From an uncultured Bacteroidales bacterium (GTDB taxonomy: Bacteria; Bacteroidota; Bacteroidia; Bacteroidales; Paludibacteraceae), in assembly GCA_902780495.1 (NCBI GenBank), contig CACZFM010000009.1, positions 47,477 through 111,476 on the forward strand: a stretch of DNA of 64,000 bases, given 5' to 3'. A program made the position numbers and the translations under genes. The notes under the pieces were generated by a model that was not told the origin of the DNA, searched no databases, and saw nothing but the letters and a program-made list of their open reading frames with translations. Numbering within the stretch: position 1 is the first letter of the stretch; each line of letters starts with the position of its first letter. Below, piece by piece: positions 25,102 through 35,322 of this stretch.

Positions 25102-25976
25102 GTGCGTTCCTTGATTGGTTCAAATCCCAGGCCGAACACTCCGCGCGTTTGCGTCTCGCTGATAAATGCAGAGGGGTCAATCTCCATAACAATTCGAAAG
25201 ATAGCCGTGGATTCCGACTTACGCGTCAGCAGGACAATGACCCTGCTTTCCTGCTGCGTATAAGCCCCTTTCGCCTCAAGGAAGGTGACTCCGCGTCCCG
25301 TACGCGTCATGATGGCATCCGCTATCTCCTTATACTTCTTAGAGAAGATGAAGAACTGCACACTTTGGCGCCCACGTCCCATCACCCAATCAACAGCCTG
25401 CGCCTCAATGAAGACATAGCACAAACCAAACAAGATTTGCTCCACGCGAGTGACTTGCGGCAAGAACCATGCACTGCCAATAATGACCATATCCACCATA
25501 AACAAAGCACGCCCCATTGGCATGTGCTTGTATTTGTTTACAATCATGGCGATAATGTCCGTACCACCAGTATTGCCGTTGTAAGCATAGATAAGCCCTA
25601 AGCCAGCACCATTGAAGATACCCGCCAATACAATCGCCATGAATGGATCAGAAATCTGCGCATGATCGGATATCGGGAAAAGCTTCAGCCAAACCGTCAA
25701 ACAAAGAATGCCCCACAAAGTGCGAACACACGTTTTCCAACCGAGCACGATGATTGCTATAACAATCAACACAACGTTCAACACCAACGAACTGAGCCAG
25801 ATGGGTAAAGCCGAATCCGTTGCAAAATAAAGTATTTCACACAGACCCGTCAAACCACCGCCAATGATGGCATGGGGCACAAGCACCTGATTGACAACCA
25901 ATCCGTAAGGTATGCTACAGATGGCTATCATCAGGTACTCCTTTATCTCAATAAAAACTGCTTTTTTGTTCCACAT
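25098..25976 (-). CDS. YitT-family membrane protein with C-terminal DUF2179 domain
   Basis: 292 residues, the normal length of the family: N-terminal membrane region (about 15-205) with HAIIGGGLTGLCEILYFATD, LAGIFNGAGLGLIYAYNGN and TGGTDIIAMIVNKYKH, then DUF2179 (about 215-292: FIFSKKYKEIADAIMTRTGR, VTFLEAKGAY, RVIVLLTRKSE). DUF2179 resembles small ligand-binding ACT-like domains. Function is unknown. It starts 26 bp after the GH106-like gene. Confidence 0.87.
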   Translation of the reverse strand: MWNKKAVFIEIKEYLMIAICSIPYGLVVNQVLVPHAIIGGGLTGLCEILYFATDSALPIWLSSLVLNVVLIVIAIIVLGWKTCVRTLWGILCLTVWLKLFPISDHAQISDPFMAIVLAGIFNGAGLGLIYAYNGNTGGTDIIAMIVNKYKHMPMGRALFMVDMVIIGSAWFLPQVTRVEQILFGLCYVFIEAQAVDWVMGRGRQSVQFFIFSKKYKEIADAIMTRTGRGVTFLEAKGAYTQQESRVIVLLTRKSESTAIFRIVMEIDPSAFISETQTRGVFGLGFEPIKERT

Positions 25977-26002
25977 AGATTAACAGAAAATAATATTACA
26001 CA

Positions 26003-27985
26003 TCAGCCTTTGTGCAACATTGGCGGGATATAGTTCAACGCTATCTGCTCCACTCCGTCTTTAGTAACCTTCAGCAATACGGACTCCGTCATGGGGAATA
26101 CGACATCCAATTGGGAGACAGTCTGATGGTGATTAATCGTCAGCGTCCGTACAGACCCTTTATCGGTAAAGGCATAGCAATACTCCAACGGATAATGAAT
26201 GGTCTGTGTCATCGGATTCGCCAAGAAGATATAATATGTATCTCCGTCCTGACGCACCCAAAAATCGGGCAGATTGTCTCCTTCCACCAACGGACTACCC
26301 GGCAATACGGAGATCTCTGAACTAACTGATGGAAGCGCCATCATTTTCTCCACCGCAATCGCATAATCGTCATGTTTGATTTTTCCCGGTTCTTTAGGCG
26401 GACGAGCCATATAAACAGGTAACCCTTGTTCCGCCAAACGCGTAATTGCTTCCACTGCGCTCTTCTCCATGTACTCTACATCCACATACAAGGCACGGAA
26501 AGTGGCATCACCCATATGCAATACTCCATCTTCAAAAGAGGATTGTTGCAGGAAATATTCATTCACCCAAAGCGGCTGATAGCCCTTGTATGCAATAGGA
26601 GTTTCAATAAAGCGCATCTCATACTGTCCCCAAAGCCAATTCATCTGCTTATGAACATCTTCCGGATATGCACCTGCCATCCACGCATCCTCCAAGGGGA
26701 TATAAACCGCCAAATCGCTATAGTTCTTTCCCTTCCGCATATACTCCGAAACAGTGGTCATATAACGGTTAAAATCAGTTAATACCTGTCCTGAAAGATT
26801 ACACTCTTCCGAGGTTGAGACTTGGCAAGTGGTATAGAAATAGTTTGATGTATCACCGACCTGATTAAAAGGCATTCCGTGCCAAATAATTTGGTTGGTA
26901 CCATTGGCAAAGAGAGCATCACATATCAACTTCAAATCTGCCACTTGTTCTTTTCCTTGATGAGGAGAGTGTCCGCGGAAATTATTTGCTCGCAGACTCG
27001 TCCATCCATATGCGCACGTGAACGTCTCTGCCGTAACTGCCGGCTTGCCACCAATGGTAGCTGCAGAAGCGGCTATTTTACTGAAACATGGCTCATACAA
27101 AATCGCTTCCGTTTCGGGCACATCCACTATGGCAAATGCTGTCAACAAATCGGTCGGAGCGCCACCACACTGCGCACGAGAGAAACAGCCTTGCTCAGCA
27201 GCATTCTCTGCAAAAGGTTCATAGAATTCCCTAAGCACGTAGCCCGACAAGGTTTTCATGTAGTCATAAAACACCTCATTATCGTAAATCTCGTGCGTCT
27301 GCATATTCATGAGTTTGCGCTCCCGAAGATAAGGTAAAATGTCATAGCCATGCTCTTTCAAGAACACCTCATCAAACCCCGGTGTCCACAAATACTCGGT
27401 CTCAACCTCCCAAGAATCAACAAACAAACCAGAACGATTTCCTTTATAAGCATCTTTCAGCCCTTGATTCATTTTTCGTGCATAACGTTCAAAAACGGGA
27501 CGGCTTAAATGATTGATGATTTTCGCCACTTTAGGATGATCCCACACTAACGGACGCAGACAAATTTCCGTGGAATCGAAATAGTTACGTGTCTGGTCTC
27601 CATCCGGCAAATCCACATCAGCAAAAGGCCACATAGTACCAAATGTAAAATCACATCCCAATCCCAACGAATCAGCACAACGCTTGGCAAAATTAACAGG
27701 AATAGCCCATTCTTGCGACAGGAAATCAGGATGAGGTGTGGTACTGTCACAAAACATCGGATAAATCCATGCAATCTCTACTCCCCCAAACTCATGCTCT
27801 TTCATCCACACCAACTGATCCCGCACCGCATTGGTGTCAATATCCGCAGAATGCCACCACCAACGCGTGTAAGGTTTACACGAAGCATATAAAAGATTCT
27901 CCTGTGCATTCTGACCGTTCTTACATGACGGAAAAGCAGCTGCGAGTGCAGCTGCCAAACCTATTGTTATAAACAGATTCTTCAT
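26003..27985 (-). CDS. GH106-like glycoside hydrolase, probable lipoprotein
   Basis: 660 residues from ATG 27985; an ATG at 27994 adds three residues. MKNLFITIGLAAALAAAFPSC looks like a lipoprotein signal with the lipid-bearing cysteine in FPSCKNG, giving a periplasmic or surface-anchored enzyme. The mature start KPYTRWWWHSADI and EFGGVEIAWIYPM match the N-terminal TIM-barrel region of GH106 alpha-L-rhamnosidase-like proteins, as does FVDSWEVETEYLWTPGFDE (about 190-208). It is shorter than typical GH106 enzymes (about 1000 residues) and lacks the long C-terminal beta domains. Rhamnose-containing glycans are the family substrate; specificity here is unproven. No SusC/SusD pair is adjacent. Confidence 0.72.
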   Translation of the reverse strand: MKNLFITIGLAAALAAAFPSCKNGQNAQENLLYASCKPYTRWWWHSADIDTNAVRDQLVWMKEHEFGGVEIAWIYPMFCDSTTPHPDFLSQEWAIPVNFAKRCADSLGLGCDFTFGTMWPFADVDLPDGDQTRNYFDSTEICLRPLVWDHPKVAKIINHLSRPVFERYARKMNQGLKDAYKGNRSGLFVDSWEVETEYLWTPGFDEVFLKEHGYDILPYLRERKLMNMQTHEIYDNEVFYDYMKTLSGYVLREFYEPFAENAAEQGCFSRAQCGGAPTDLLTAFAIVDVPETEAILYEPCFSKIAASAATIGGKPAVTAETFTCAYGWTSLRANNFRGHSPHQGKEQVADLKLICDALFANGTNQIIWHGMPFNQVGDTSNYFYTTCQVSTSEECNLSGQVLTDFNRYMTTVSEYMRKGKNYSDLAVYIPLEDAWMAGAYPEDVHKQMNWLWGQYEMRFIETPIAYKGYQPLWVNEYFLQQSSFEDGVLHMGDATFRALYVDVEYMEKSAVEAITRLAEQGLPVYMARPPKEPGKIKHDDYAIAVEKMMALPSVSSEISVLPGSPLVEGDNLPDFWVRQDGDTYYIFLANPMTQTIHYPLEYCYAFTDKGSVRTLTINHHQTVSQLDVVFPMTESVLLKVTKDGVEQIALNYIPPMLHKG

Positions 27986-28007
27986 AGTAAACAATCACTA
28001 TACGATA

Positions 28008-30824
28008 TTAGCAATTGCAACCATAGGAAGCAATCAAATTGCGGTCTCCGAAACCGTTATCTACCCTGCTAACAGGAACCCAGAATTTGTTCTGTGCCAC
28101 CCACTCAGTCGGATAAGCAGCTTTCTGACGGCTATAACTATGATGCCATTCATCCGCTACCAATTCATATTCCGGATGCGGAGCATTCAACAGAACATTG
28201 TCTTTTGCATCTGCCTTACCCGTTTCAACCTCACGGATCTCCTCACGGATAACCAACAATGCATCAATAAACTGATCTATCTCATGTTTCGATTCGCTTT
28301 CGGTAGGTTCAACCATCAAGGTGCCATGTACAGGGAAGGACAATGTCGGTGCATGGTAACCAAAGTCCATTAAACGTTTGGCAATATCAGTTTCCGTGAT
28401 ACCAATAGCATGGAATTGGCGGCAATCCAAAATCAATTCGTGTCCAACACGACCTGTCACACCTGTATAAACAATACCATATGCATCTTTCAGTTTCTTT
28501 GCCATATAGTTGGCACTCAAAATTGCAGCGGCCGTTGATTCACGTAATCCTTCATAGCCCATCATACGGATGTAACCGTAAGAAATCAATGCCATATTGG
28601 CATTTCCATACAACGCACTGGATACACGATTATGATCCTCTGTCGGCATACAATCAACCAAATGTTTGGCACAACAGATTGCGCCAACACCAGGGCCACC
28701 ACCACCATGAGGACTTGCAAATGACTTATGCAGATTCAAGTGACATACATCCGCGCCGATAAATCCAGGGTTGGTATAGCCGATTTGGGCATTCATGTTA
28801 GCACCGTCCATATAGACTTGACCTCCATTCTTGTGAATAATGTCGCACATCTCACGAATAGCCATTTCAAAAATACCATGAGTTGAAGGATAAGTAATCA
28901 TACATCCAGCCAACTCTTCCTTATTTTCTTCCGCTTTTTGCTTCCAATCTGCCAAATCCGTGTTACCATTTTCATCACATTTTACAATGACTGGAGAGAA
29001 ACCAGCCTGTACACATGATGCCGGATTCGTTCCGTGTGCAGAAGCCGGAATCAATAACTTGGTGCGTTGTTTTTGACCTTTTCGCCACAGATATTCACGA
29101 ATAGTCACCAAACCTGTATATTCTCCGGATGCACCGGAAGTGGGCTGCAAATTACAAGCAGCAAAACCGGTAATAGTACTCAACTGTTGTTGCAATTCAT
29201 CCAACATCTCCTTAAATCCATCCACTTGATCCTCTGGAGCCATAGGATGAACAGCCATCCAACCCGGCATGGTGATGGGAATCATCGCGGCAGCAGGATT
29301 CAACTTCATGGTACAACTGCCTAATGGGATCATTGTGTGCGCAAGACTGATGTCTTTGCGATCCAAGCGTTTGATATACCGCATCATGTCCGTCTCAGTG
29401 TGGTAGTTTTTGAAGACATCAGCCTGCATATAATCCACCGGACGCACTTTCTTCTCATCAATAGCCCACAAACCTTCAAACGCATTTTCATCATCCTCAT
29501 ATTGAGGTATATTGTCGCTTACTTCAGCAAACAGTTCTATCAGATTGTTCATATCGTCCAATGTGACAGTCTCATCCATGCTCAAGCCAACAAAATCTTT
29601 ACCGTAATATAAATTGATACCTTTCTCCAATGCTACCTCGCGCAATTTATCCACATCCTTCACGCGTATCTTCAAGGTATCAAAAAACTCGGTATTTTCC
29701 TGCTCAAAACCATAAGCTTGCAGCATTTCGTTCAGGTACACGGCCTTTCCATGGATACCTTCTGCTATCTCGCGTACACCTTCTGCCCCGTGATATACGC
29801 CATAGAAACCTGCCATCATTGCACACAAGGCTTCAGCAGTGCAGATGTTCGATGTCGCTTTTTCGCGTTTGATATGCTGCTCACGAGTTTGCAGTGCAAG
29901 GCGGAATGCCGGATGCTCATATGTATCCTTACTCAAACCGATAATACGACCGGGCATTTCACGTTTGTACTCGTCTCTCGTTGCCATATAGCCTGCGGTC
30001 GGACCACCAAAGCCCATCGGAAGACCAAAGCGTTGTGCCGTTCCGCAAACGATATCTGCTTGCAACGGTTTTAGCAGTGCCATTGCCATCAAATCGGCAA
30101 TCACCGTCACTTTCAGCCCTGCCTGATGACAAGCATCAATAAAACCTTCATAATCCTCAATCGAACCATCTGCGTTAGGCAGTTGTACAATGGCTCCCAT
30201 ATATTCACTTGTCGGGGAGAAAGCAGCGTAACTGCCACGCACCAATTCAATGTCTTGACCTGCGGCACGAGTATTCATTACGCTCAAGGTGTTCTCGAAA
30301 ATCTTTTCATCCACAAACACTTTCTTCACACCATTTTTTACCTGGTCGCGTGAGCGCAGGTTACGCATCATTGTCACGGCTTCGGCAGCAGAGGTCGCCT
30401 CATCCAGCAACGAGCAGTTGGCAAGTGGAAGACCTGTCAAATCACTAACCATTGTTTGGAAAACAAATAATGCTTCCAAACGACCTTGACTCACCTCAGC
30501 TTGATACGGAGTATAACTGGTGTACCAAACGGGATTCTCCAGCACATTACGTTGAATAACAGCAGGTGTAATGGTACCATACCAGCCGCGACCAATCAAA
30601 CTTTTATACGGCAGATTGCTGGCTGCCATATCAGAAATGCTGTCCAGATGCTCCTGTTCCGTAAGAGGTTCATCCAAATCCAAAGGTTCTTTCAAAAGGA
30701 TGTCTTTCGGCATTGTCTGCTCGATCAACTCTTCCATTGACTTTACTCCTACTTCAGCAAGCATCTGCTGTTTCTCTTCTTCGCTGAGACCGATATGTCT
30801 CTGCTTCAAATAATTGACTTTCAT
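28008..30824 (-). CDS. gcvP: Glycine dehydrogenase (decarboxylating), P-protein
   Basis: The PLP-dependent P-protein of the glycine cleavage system, which decarboxylates glycine and passes aminomethyl to the lipoyl H-protein. 938 residues, a fused alpha/beta form of normal length. The N-terminal half starts KQRHIGLSEEEKQQML, and the C-terminal half holds the PLP lysine, Lys700, in NLHKSFASPHGGGGPG. H- and T-protein genes are not in the window. It lies between a CobW-type GTPase and the GH106-like gene in a long minus-strand run. No glycine riboswitch is evident in the 39-bp upstream gap. Confidence 0.97.
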   Translation of the reverse strand: MKVNYLKQRHIGLSEEEKQQMLAEVGVKSMEELIEQTMPKDILLKEPLDLDEPLTEQEHLDSISDMAASNLPYKSLIGRGWYGTITPAVIQRNVLENPVWYTSYTPYQAEVSQGRLEALFVFQTMVSDLTGLPLANCSLLDEATSAAEAVTMMRNLRSRDQVKNGVKKVFVDEKIFENTLSVMNTRAAGQDIELVRGSYAAFSPTSEYMGAIVQLPNADGSIEDYEGFIDACHQAGLKVTVIADLMAMALLKPLQADIVCGTAQRFGLPMGFGGPTAGYMATRDEYKREMPGRIIGLSKDTYEHPAFRLALQTREQHIKREKATSNICTAEALCAMMAGFYGVYHGAEGVREIAEGIHGKAVYLNEMLQAYGFEQENTEFFDTLKIRVKDVDKLREVALEKGINLYYGKDFVGLSMDETVTLDDMNNLIELFAEVSDNIPQYEDDENAFEGLWAIDEKKVRPVDYMQADVFKNYHTETDMMRYIKRLDRKDISLAHTMIPLGSCTMKLNPAAAMIPITMPGWMAVHPMAPEDQVDGFKEMLDELQQQLSTITGFAACNLQPTSGASGEYTGLVTIREYLWRKGQKQRTKLLIPASAHGTNPASCVQAGFSPVIVKCDENGNTDLADWKQKAEENKEELAGCMITYPSTHGIFEMAIREMCDIIHKNGGQVYMDGANMNAQIGYTNPGFIGADVCHLNLHKSFASPHGGGGPGVGAICCAKHLVDCMPTEDHNRVSSALYGNANMALISYGYIRMMGYEGLRESTAAAILSANYMAKKLKDAYGIVYTGVTGRVGHELILDCRQFHAIGITETDIAKRLMDFGYHAPTLSFPVHGTLMVEPTESESKHEIDQFIDALLVIREEIREVETGKADAKDNVLLNAPHPEYELVADEWHHSYSRQKAAYPTEWVAQNKFWVPVSRVDNGFGDRNLIASYGCNC

Positions 30825-30863
30825 ATAAATAATGATTTTGATTGTTACTCTTGTTATTTGTTT

Positions 30864-32048
30864 TTACTCCAAGCAATTGTCCAACGCTTCTTCTATGAAT
30901 TGCGTGTCCATGTGTTGCCCGATGAATACCAGTTTTTGCATCCGGTCACCGTATTGTTCATCCCAGTCACGCCGCAGAATCGGGTCTTGTGCCATCATCT
31001 CCATCAGTTCCTCTTTGGGCATGGTCGCATAAAACTCACCTGCTTGTTTGAGGTTGAATTGTCTGCCTGCTTGTTCAAAAAGATAACACATGTCGTATTC
31101 GTCTGCAAAATAGCACATTCCCTTGCAACGGATAATGTTTTTGGGCCAGAGTCGGGCCACAAAATCATCAAAGCGACCCAAGTTCATCGGTCTGCGACGA
31201 TAATAGACAAATGTACTCACGCCATATTCATCCGCCTCACCTTCTTCCTCATTATGGTCATGATGATGCTCGTGATGATGATGCTCATGTTCGTCTTCGT
31301 CGTCATCATCATCCACTGCACCTTCCACACCTTGTATCCATGCCGCACTACCTGCCACATCATCAAAACGGAACAATCCCGTATTCAGCAATTTCTCGAA
31401 AGGAATATCGCAATAGTCCGTTTCTATGATTTCGGCTGTGGGCTGAATAGCACGTATAATCTGCTTCAGTTTTTCTCTTTCTGTCACAGATATCTCACTC
31501 GCTTTATTCAATAGTATCAAATTGCAGAACTCAATTTGCTGAATAACCAGCGACGCAAGATCATCCTCTTCTAGGTTCTTCTGTTCCAAAGCCTTACCCA
31601 TATCAAATTCATCCCGCAAACGCAGTGCATCTACCACGGAAACGATGCAGTCCAGTTTCGGATACGGATCCTCCGTGAACGGAACCATTCGACGATACTG
31701 ACAAATCGTTTGTGCAATCGGGGCAGGCTCACATATCCCGCTTGCCTCTATCACAATGTAGTCAAATTGCCGTGCCACGCACAAATCATGCAATTGCTGT
31801 ATCAAATCCATCTTCAGTGTACAGCAGATACAGCCGTTTTGCAGAGCAACCAAGTTCTCGTCTTTTTGCGATACAACGCCGCCTTTTTGAATCAGTTCGG
31901 CATCTATATTCACTTCACCCAAATCATTCACAATCACCGCAAATCGGATACCTTTTTGGTTTGTCAGTATTCGGTTGAGCAGTGTCGTTTTGCCGCTCCC
32001 CAGATAACCTGTCAGCAGCAGTACAGGTATAGAATCAACGTTGTGCAT
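30864..32048 (-). CDS. CobW/ZNG-type GTPase (COG0523), putative metallochaperone
   Basis: 394 residues. Walker A is GYLGSGKTT at 14-22, the CxCC metal site is Cys73-Ile-Cys75-Cys76, and VNDLGEVNIDAEL is typical of the family. A loop of mostly Asp, Glu and His, including EHEHHHHEHHHDHNEEE at about 275, lies between the GTPase and the CobW C-terminal domain. These proteins deliver Zn or another metal by GTP hydrolysis; the client is unknown. I chose ATG 32048 over 32111 because the extra 21 residues are not family-like. The start lies 14 bp inside the end of the DUF2723 gene, so the two are translationally coupled. Confidence 0.88.
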   Translation of the reverse strand: MHNVDSIPVLLLTGYLGSGKTTLLNRILTNQKGIRFAVIVNDLGEVNIDAELIQKGGVVSQKDENLVALQNGCICCTLKMDLIQQLHDLCVARQFDYIVIEASGICEPAPIAQTICQYRRMVPFTEDPYPKLDCIVSVVDALRLRDEFDMGKALEQKNLEEDDLASLVIQQIEFCNLILLNKASEISVTEREKLKQIIRAIQPTAEIIETDYCDIPFEKLLNTGLFRFDDVAGSAAWIQGVEGAVDDDDDEDEHEHHHHEHHHDHNEEEGEADEYGVSTFVYYRRRPMNLGRFDDFVARLWPKNIIRCKGMCYFADEYDMCYLFEQAGRQFNLKQAGEFYATMPKEELMEMMAQDPILRRDWDEQYGDRMQKLVFIGQHMDTQFIEEALDNCLE

Positions 32049-35000
32049 ATGTTTGATAGATTGGATAGTATTCGTCCACAACTTCCATTTGACCATATAT
32101 TTCACATGCACGGAGCACGGAACCTAAAATTGCCAAATGTTGTTGCAGTGTATTTTGTACAGACCTCTTTTGGTCTTTTTGCAGGGTATCACCCCAAACC
32201 AGATATTCTGTGCTGTTTTTTGCGACAGCCTTCATAATCGCATTTCCTTTGTCATACTCACCCAGCATAAAGTACAGGGATGCCATGGATGCGGAAGTGT
32301 AATCATACGGAATATTATAGGGCGGCAGCATTTCATCTGCATAATCCAGCACCTCTTTTGTTTTCTCTTTCTGACCTTCGCGCAGCAATGCTTCTGCCAA
32401 TTCTGCAAACATCATGCGGTGGGTATGGCACATTCGCATCAGGTTCTCGTCAATATAGATACCGGGTTTGTTCATATTGCCGTATTGGAACTTATGCATC
32501 ATGTTCTCATACATTTTCTCCGTATTCACGCGAGGTTGGCCGTCCGAACTGCGATTAGGCGTCACTTGATATGCCAAACCTGTCAGTTCGAAGTAGGGAC
32601 GAAGTCCGAGATAGTAATCATCTCCCACCGTTACAGCAAAATACATCGGACGCTCAAAGTTATTTTGTTCAAGCATCTCCATAATCATCATTTCCGAACG
32701 GGTGAAACGCCTTGCTTCTTTCAGCATAATCTTTTGGCCTTCAGGACCATCCACGTATAGTTGTTTCGAAGGAATGTAGTTTTCTCCGTCTTTCTTCGTA
32801 CGCGGATCATCCATTTTCAGGAACTCGAATGCTGTTTCTACGGAAATCGGCGAATGGATTTTGTCATCCACCCAAACTACCTCATTCGTACCGGGCATAA
32901 AGTCCTTGTATTCCCATGTGATTGGTAGACCTTTGCTCTCGTAGTAAGGACGTTTCATTTGGCTGATATACCAATCTGTCTGCAAATAACTCAAGTTGCA
33001 GACACGTATATCTTGCCCTACTTCTTCCACTTCTTGATTATACCACAACGGGAAGGTGTCATTATCGCCATTCGAGAACAAGATAGCCTGTTCTTCACAC
33101 GATTTCAAATAGTTGGCTCCGAAATCTCTGCATGAATAGCGCTCTGAACGGTCGTGGTCATCCCAGTTCTGCGATGCCATTTGTGCCGGCACGAGCAAAC
33201 ATACCAATACGCCCAAAAAGGTCAGGGCTGCACGGGAGGTTTCGCTCTTCGTCATTCGCTCAATAGCATCAGTCAAGGCGAGTACGGCCAAGCCGATCCA
33301 GATACAGAATGCATAGAAAGAGCCTGCGTATGCGTAGTCACGCTCACGCGGTTGGTAGGGCGTTTGGTTCAAATAAACCACAATTGCCAAACCGGTCAGG
33401 AAGAACAACAGGAATGTCAGCGTGAATGATTTCCACCCTTCTTGTTGTACTTTCCCGTTCGTTTCTTTCATTTTGCCTATTTGCCAGATGATACCGATAA
33501 TACCCAGCAACAGCGGAAGCATGTAATATACATTGTGTCCTTTATTCTCTTTCAGTTCTGTCGGCAACAGCGATTGGTCACCCACTAACATCTTGTCAAT
33601 GAATGGAATACCGCTAATCCAGTTGCCTTTGCTGACATCACCGTAACTCTGCAAATCGTTCTGACGGCCGGAGAAGTTCCACATAAAGTAGCGCCAATAC
33701 ATGAAATTCACCTGATAACGGAAGAAGAATCGCAGGTTTTCCGCAAAAGTCGGGCAGTATTCTGTCTTCTGCTGACCGCAATAGTCATACTTGATTCGTT
33801 TGCCCTTCACGTTGGCCCACTCTTTGTATGCTTGCACATGTCGCCCGTCCGAAGAATACATACGCGGGAACAACATGCAGAATTGTTTCATGAAGACATA
33901 ATTTGTCTTGTAGCCCGTTATCACATAGTGGTCTTTCTCGCCTTCCACTGCCGGAGCAGGAGCATATTGGGCATGTCCTTTTTTCTCCACCGGAATACAC
34001 ATATTACCGCGTATTTCCAGTTCCACAGGAGCATTATATGTCTGACCGTAGAACAGCGGACGGTCGCCGTACTGTTCGCGATTCAGATAGTATTTCAGGC
34101 TGAACACATTATCCGGCGAGTTCTGGTCCATCGGTGGGTCGTCCGTCGAACGGATTACCAGCACGGCATAACTGCTGTAACCCACCAGCACCATCGCTAT
34201 CATCATCGTTATAGTGTTCAGCCAACGAGCAGAAAGCAGGTCTTTTTTGCTCAACAGCAATGCCAATGCAGCCGCCGAAAGCAGAACGCCAATCCACCAT
34301 TTCTCAAACAGGAACGCAGCACCGGATAACGCAAATACAAGCACGCAAGCCAAAGCCTCACGCACTTTGCTCTTATCTTCTAATGTCTCATGGATTGCCC
34401 ACACAATGGCTCCAATGGTCAGCACGATATAAACAAACACACCCGTATTGAACGGACAGCCTAACGTATTGACAAACAACAGTTCAAACCAGCCCGCAAT
34501 AGTCGGGAATCCGGGAATGATACCATATAATATGAACGCCAGCAACGCAACCGCAGCACCAAAAGCGCCGAAGATGCCTTTCCACGAAAACTCGTATTTG
34601 CGGAAGTAATACACCATCACTATCGCCGGAATCGTCAGCAGGTTCAGCAAGTGTACACCTATACTCAGTCCCATCAGATAGGCAATCAGTATCAGCCATT
34701 TGTCCGAACCCTCTTCTTCCGCATGTTCATCCCATTTCAATATCAGCCAGAACACCACTGCCGTAAACAGCGATGATGAAGCATACACTTCACCTTCAAC
34801 GGCCGAGAACCAGAATGTGTCGCTGAACGTATAGGCCAATGCGCCCACTGCACCGGCACCGAGCACGCCAATTCCGCGTGCCACCGTATCCGTATTCACC
34901 AGCTTGCGCGCCAAAGCCGTTATTGTCCAGAACAGGAACAATATCGTAAACGCACTTGCCAATGCCGACAGCGCATTCACGCACATCGCAACATGGCTCA

Positions 35001-35211
35001 CATCGCTCGCAAACAGCGAGAAGAAATGTCCCATCAACATGAAAAACGGTGCTCCGGGAGGGTGACCCACATCCAGTTTATGAGCACTCGAAATGAACTC
35101 TCCGCAGTCCCAAAACGAAGCCGTCGGCTCAAGGGTCAGCAGGTAAGTCGCTGCCGCAATGGCGAATACAAACCATCCGGTTAGCGTGTTCCATAATTTG
35201 AATCTTTTCAT
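32035..35211 (-). CDS. DUF2723-family polytopic membrane protein (PMT-like)
   Basis: 1058 residues from ATG 35211 (MKRFKLWNTLTGWFVFA); an upstream ATG at 35265 would lie at or before the transcription start and adds a cysteine-rich tail, so it is rejected. The N-terminus PTASFWDCGEFISSAHKLDVGHPPGAP is the DUF2723 signature, with acidic residues in the first loop as in protein O-mannosyltransferase-like GT-C enzymes. About ten helices occupy residues 10-350 and 560-690; the rest is periplasmic, ending in a TPR-like helical part (about 960-1050). In Bacteroidota it is a candidate for surface or protein glycosylation, not proven here. First gene of an operon with cobW and gcvP. Confidence 0.85.
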   Translation of the reverse strand: MKRFKLWNTLTGWFVFAIAAATYLLTLEPTASFWDCGEFISSAHKLDVGHPPGAPFFMLMGHFFSLFASDVSHVAMCVNALSALASAFTILFLFWTITALARKLVNTDTVARGIGVLGAGAVGALAYTFSDTFWFSAVEGEVYASSSLFTAVVFWLILKWDEHAEEEGSDKWLILIAYLMGLSIGVHLLNLLTIPAIVMVYYFRKYEFSWKGIFGAFGAAVALLAFILYGIIPGFPTIAGWFELLFVNTLGCPFNTGVFVYIVLTIGAIVWAIHETLEDKSKVREALACVLVFALSGAAFLFEKWWIGVLLSAAALALLLSKKDLLSARWLNTITMMIAMVLVGYSSYAVLVIRSTDDPPMDQNSPDNVFSLKYYLNREQYGDRPLFYGQTYNAPVELEIRGNMCIPVEKKGHAQYAPAPAVEGEKDHYVITGYKTNYVFMKQFCMLFPRMYSSDGRHVQAYKEWANVKGKRIKYDYCGQQKTEYCPTFAENLRFFFRYQVNFMYWRYFMWNFSGRQNDLQSYGDVSKGNWISGIPFIDKMLVGDQSLLPTELKENKGHNVYYMLPLLLGIIGIIWQIGKMKETNGKVQQEGWKSFTLTFLLFFLTGLAIVVYLNQTPYQPRERDYAYAGSFYAFCIWIGLAVLALTDAIERMTKSETSRAALTFLGVLVCLLVPAQMASQNWDDHDRSERYSCRDFGANYLKSCEEQAILFSNGDNDTFPLWYNQEVEEVGQDIRVCNLSYLQTDWYISQMKRPYYESKGLPITWEYKDFMPGTNEVVWVDDKIHSPISVETAFEFLKMDDPRTKKDGENYIPSKQLYVDGPEGQKIMLKEARRFTRSEMMIMEMLEQNNFERPMYFAVTVGDDYYLGLRPYFELTGLAYQVTPNRSSDGQPRVNTEKMYENMMHKFQYGNMNKPGIYIDENLMRMCHTHRMMFAELAEALLREGQKEKTKEVLDYADEMLPPYNIPYDYTSASMASLYFMLGEYDKGNAIMKAVAKNSTEYLVWGDTLQKDQKRSVQNTLQQHLAILGSVLRACEIYGQMEVVDEYYPIYQTYAQR

Positions 35212-35254
35212 TATCTGTCTTTTCGTTTGAGTACAAACTACGCAATTTATCGTG

Positions 35255-35286
35255 CAAAGATACAAACTTTTTTTTACCTGTGCAAA
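35255..35286 (-). promoter_or_regulatory. Promoter of the DUF2723-cobW-gcvP operon
   Basis: Minus strand TTTG (35286-35283), 20 bases, TATCTTTG (35262-35255). It excludes the ATG at 35265 as a start, because that codon would lie within the promoter. Confidence 0.78.
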
Positions 35287-35322
35287 TTATTATCATTTTT
35301 TTCTACTTTTTCTTTGAAAAAC

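Noticed and set aside
35212..35265. Upstream ATG at 35265 as the DUF2723 start
   Set aside because: It overlaps the -7 box of the predicted promoter and adds a cysteine-rich tail unlike the family.
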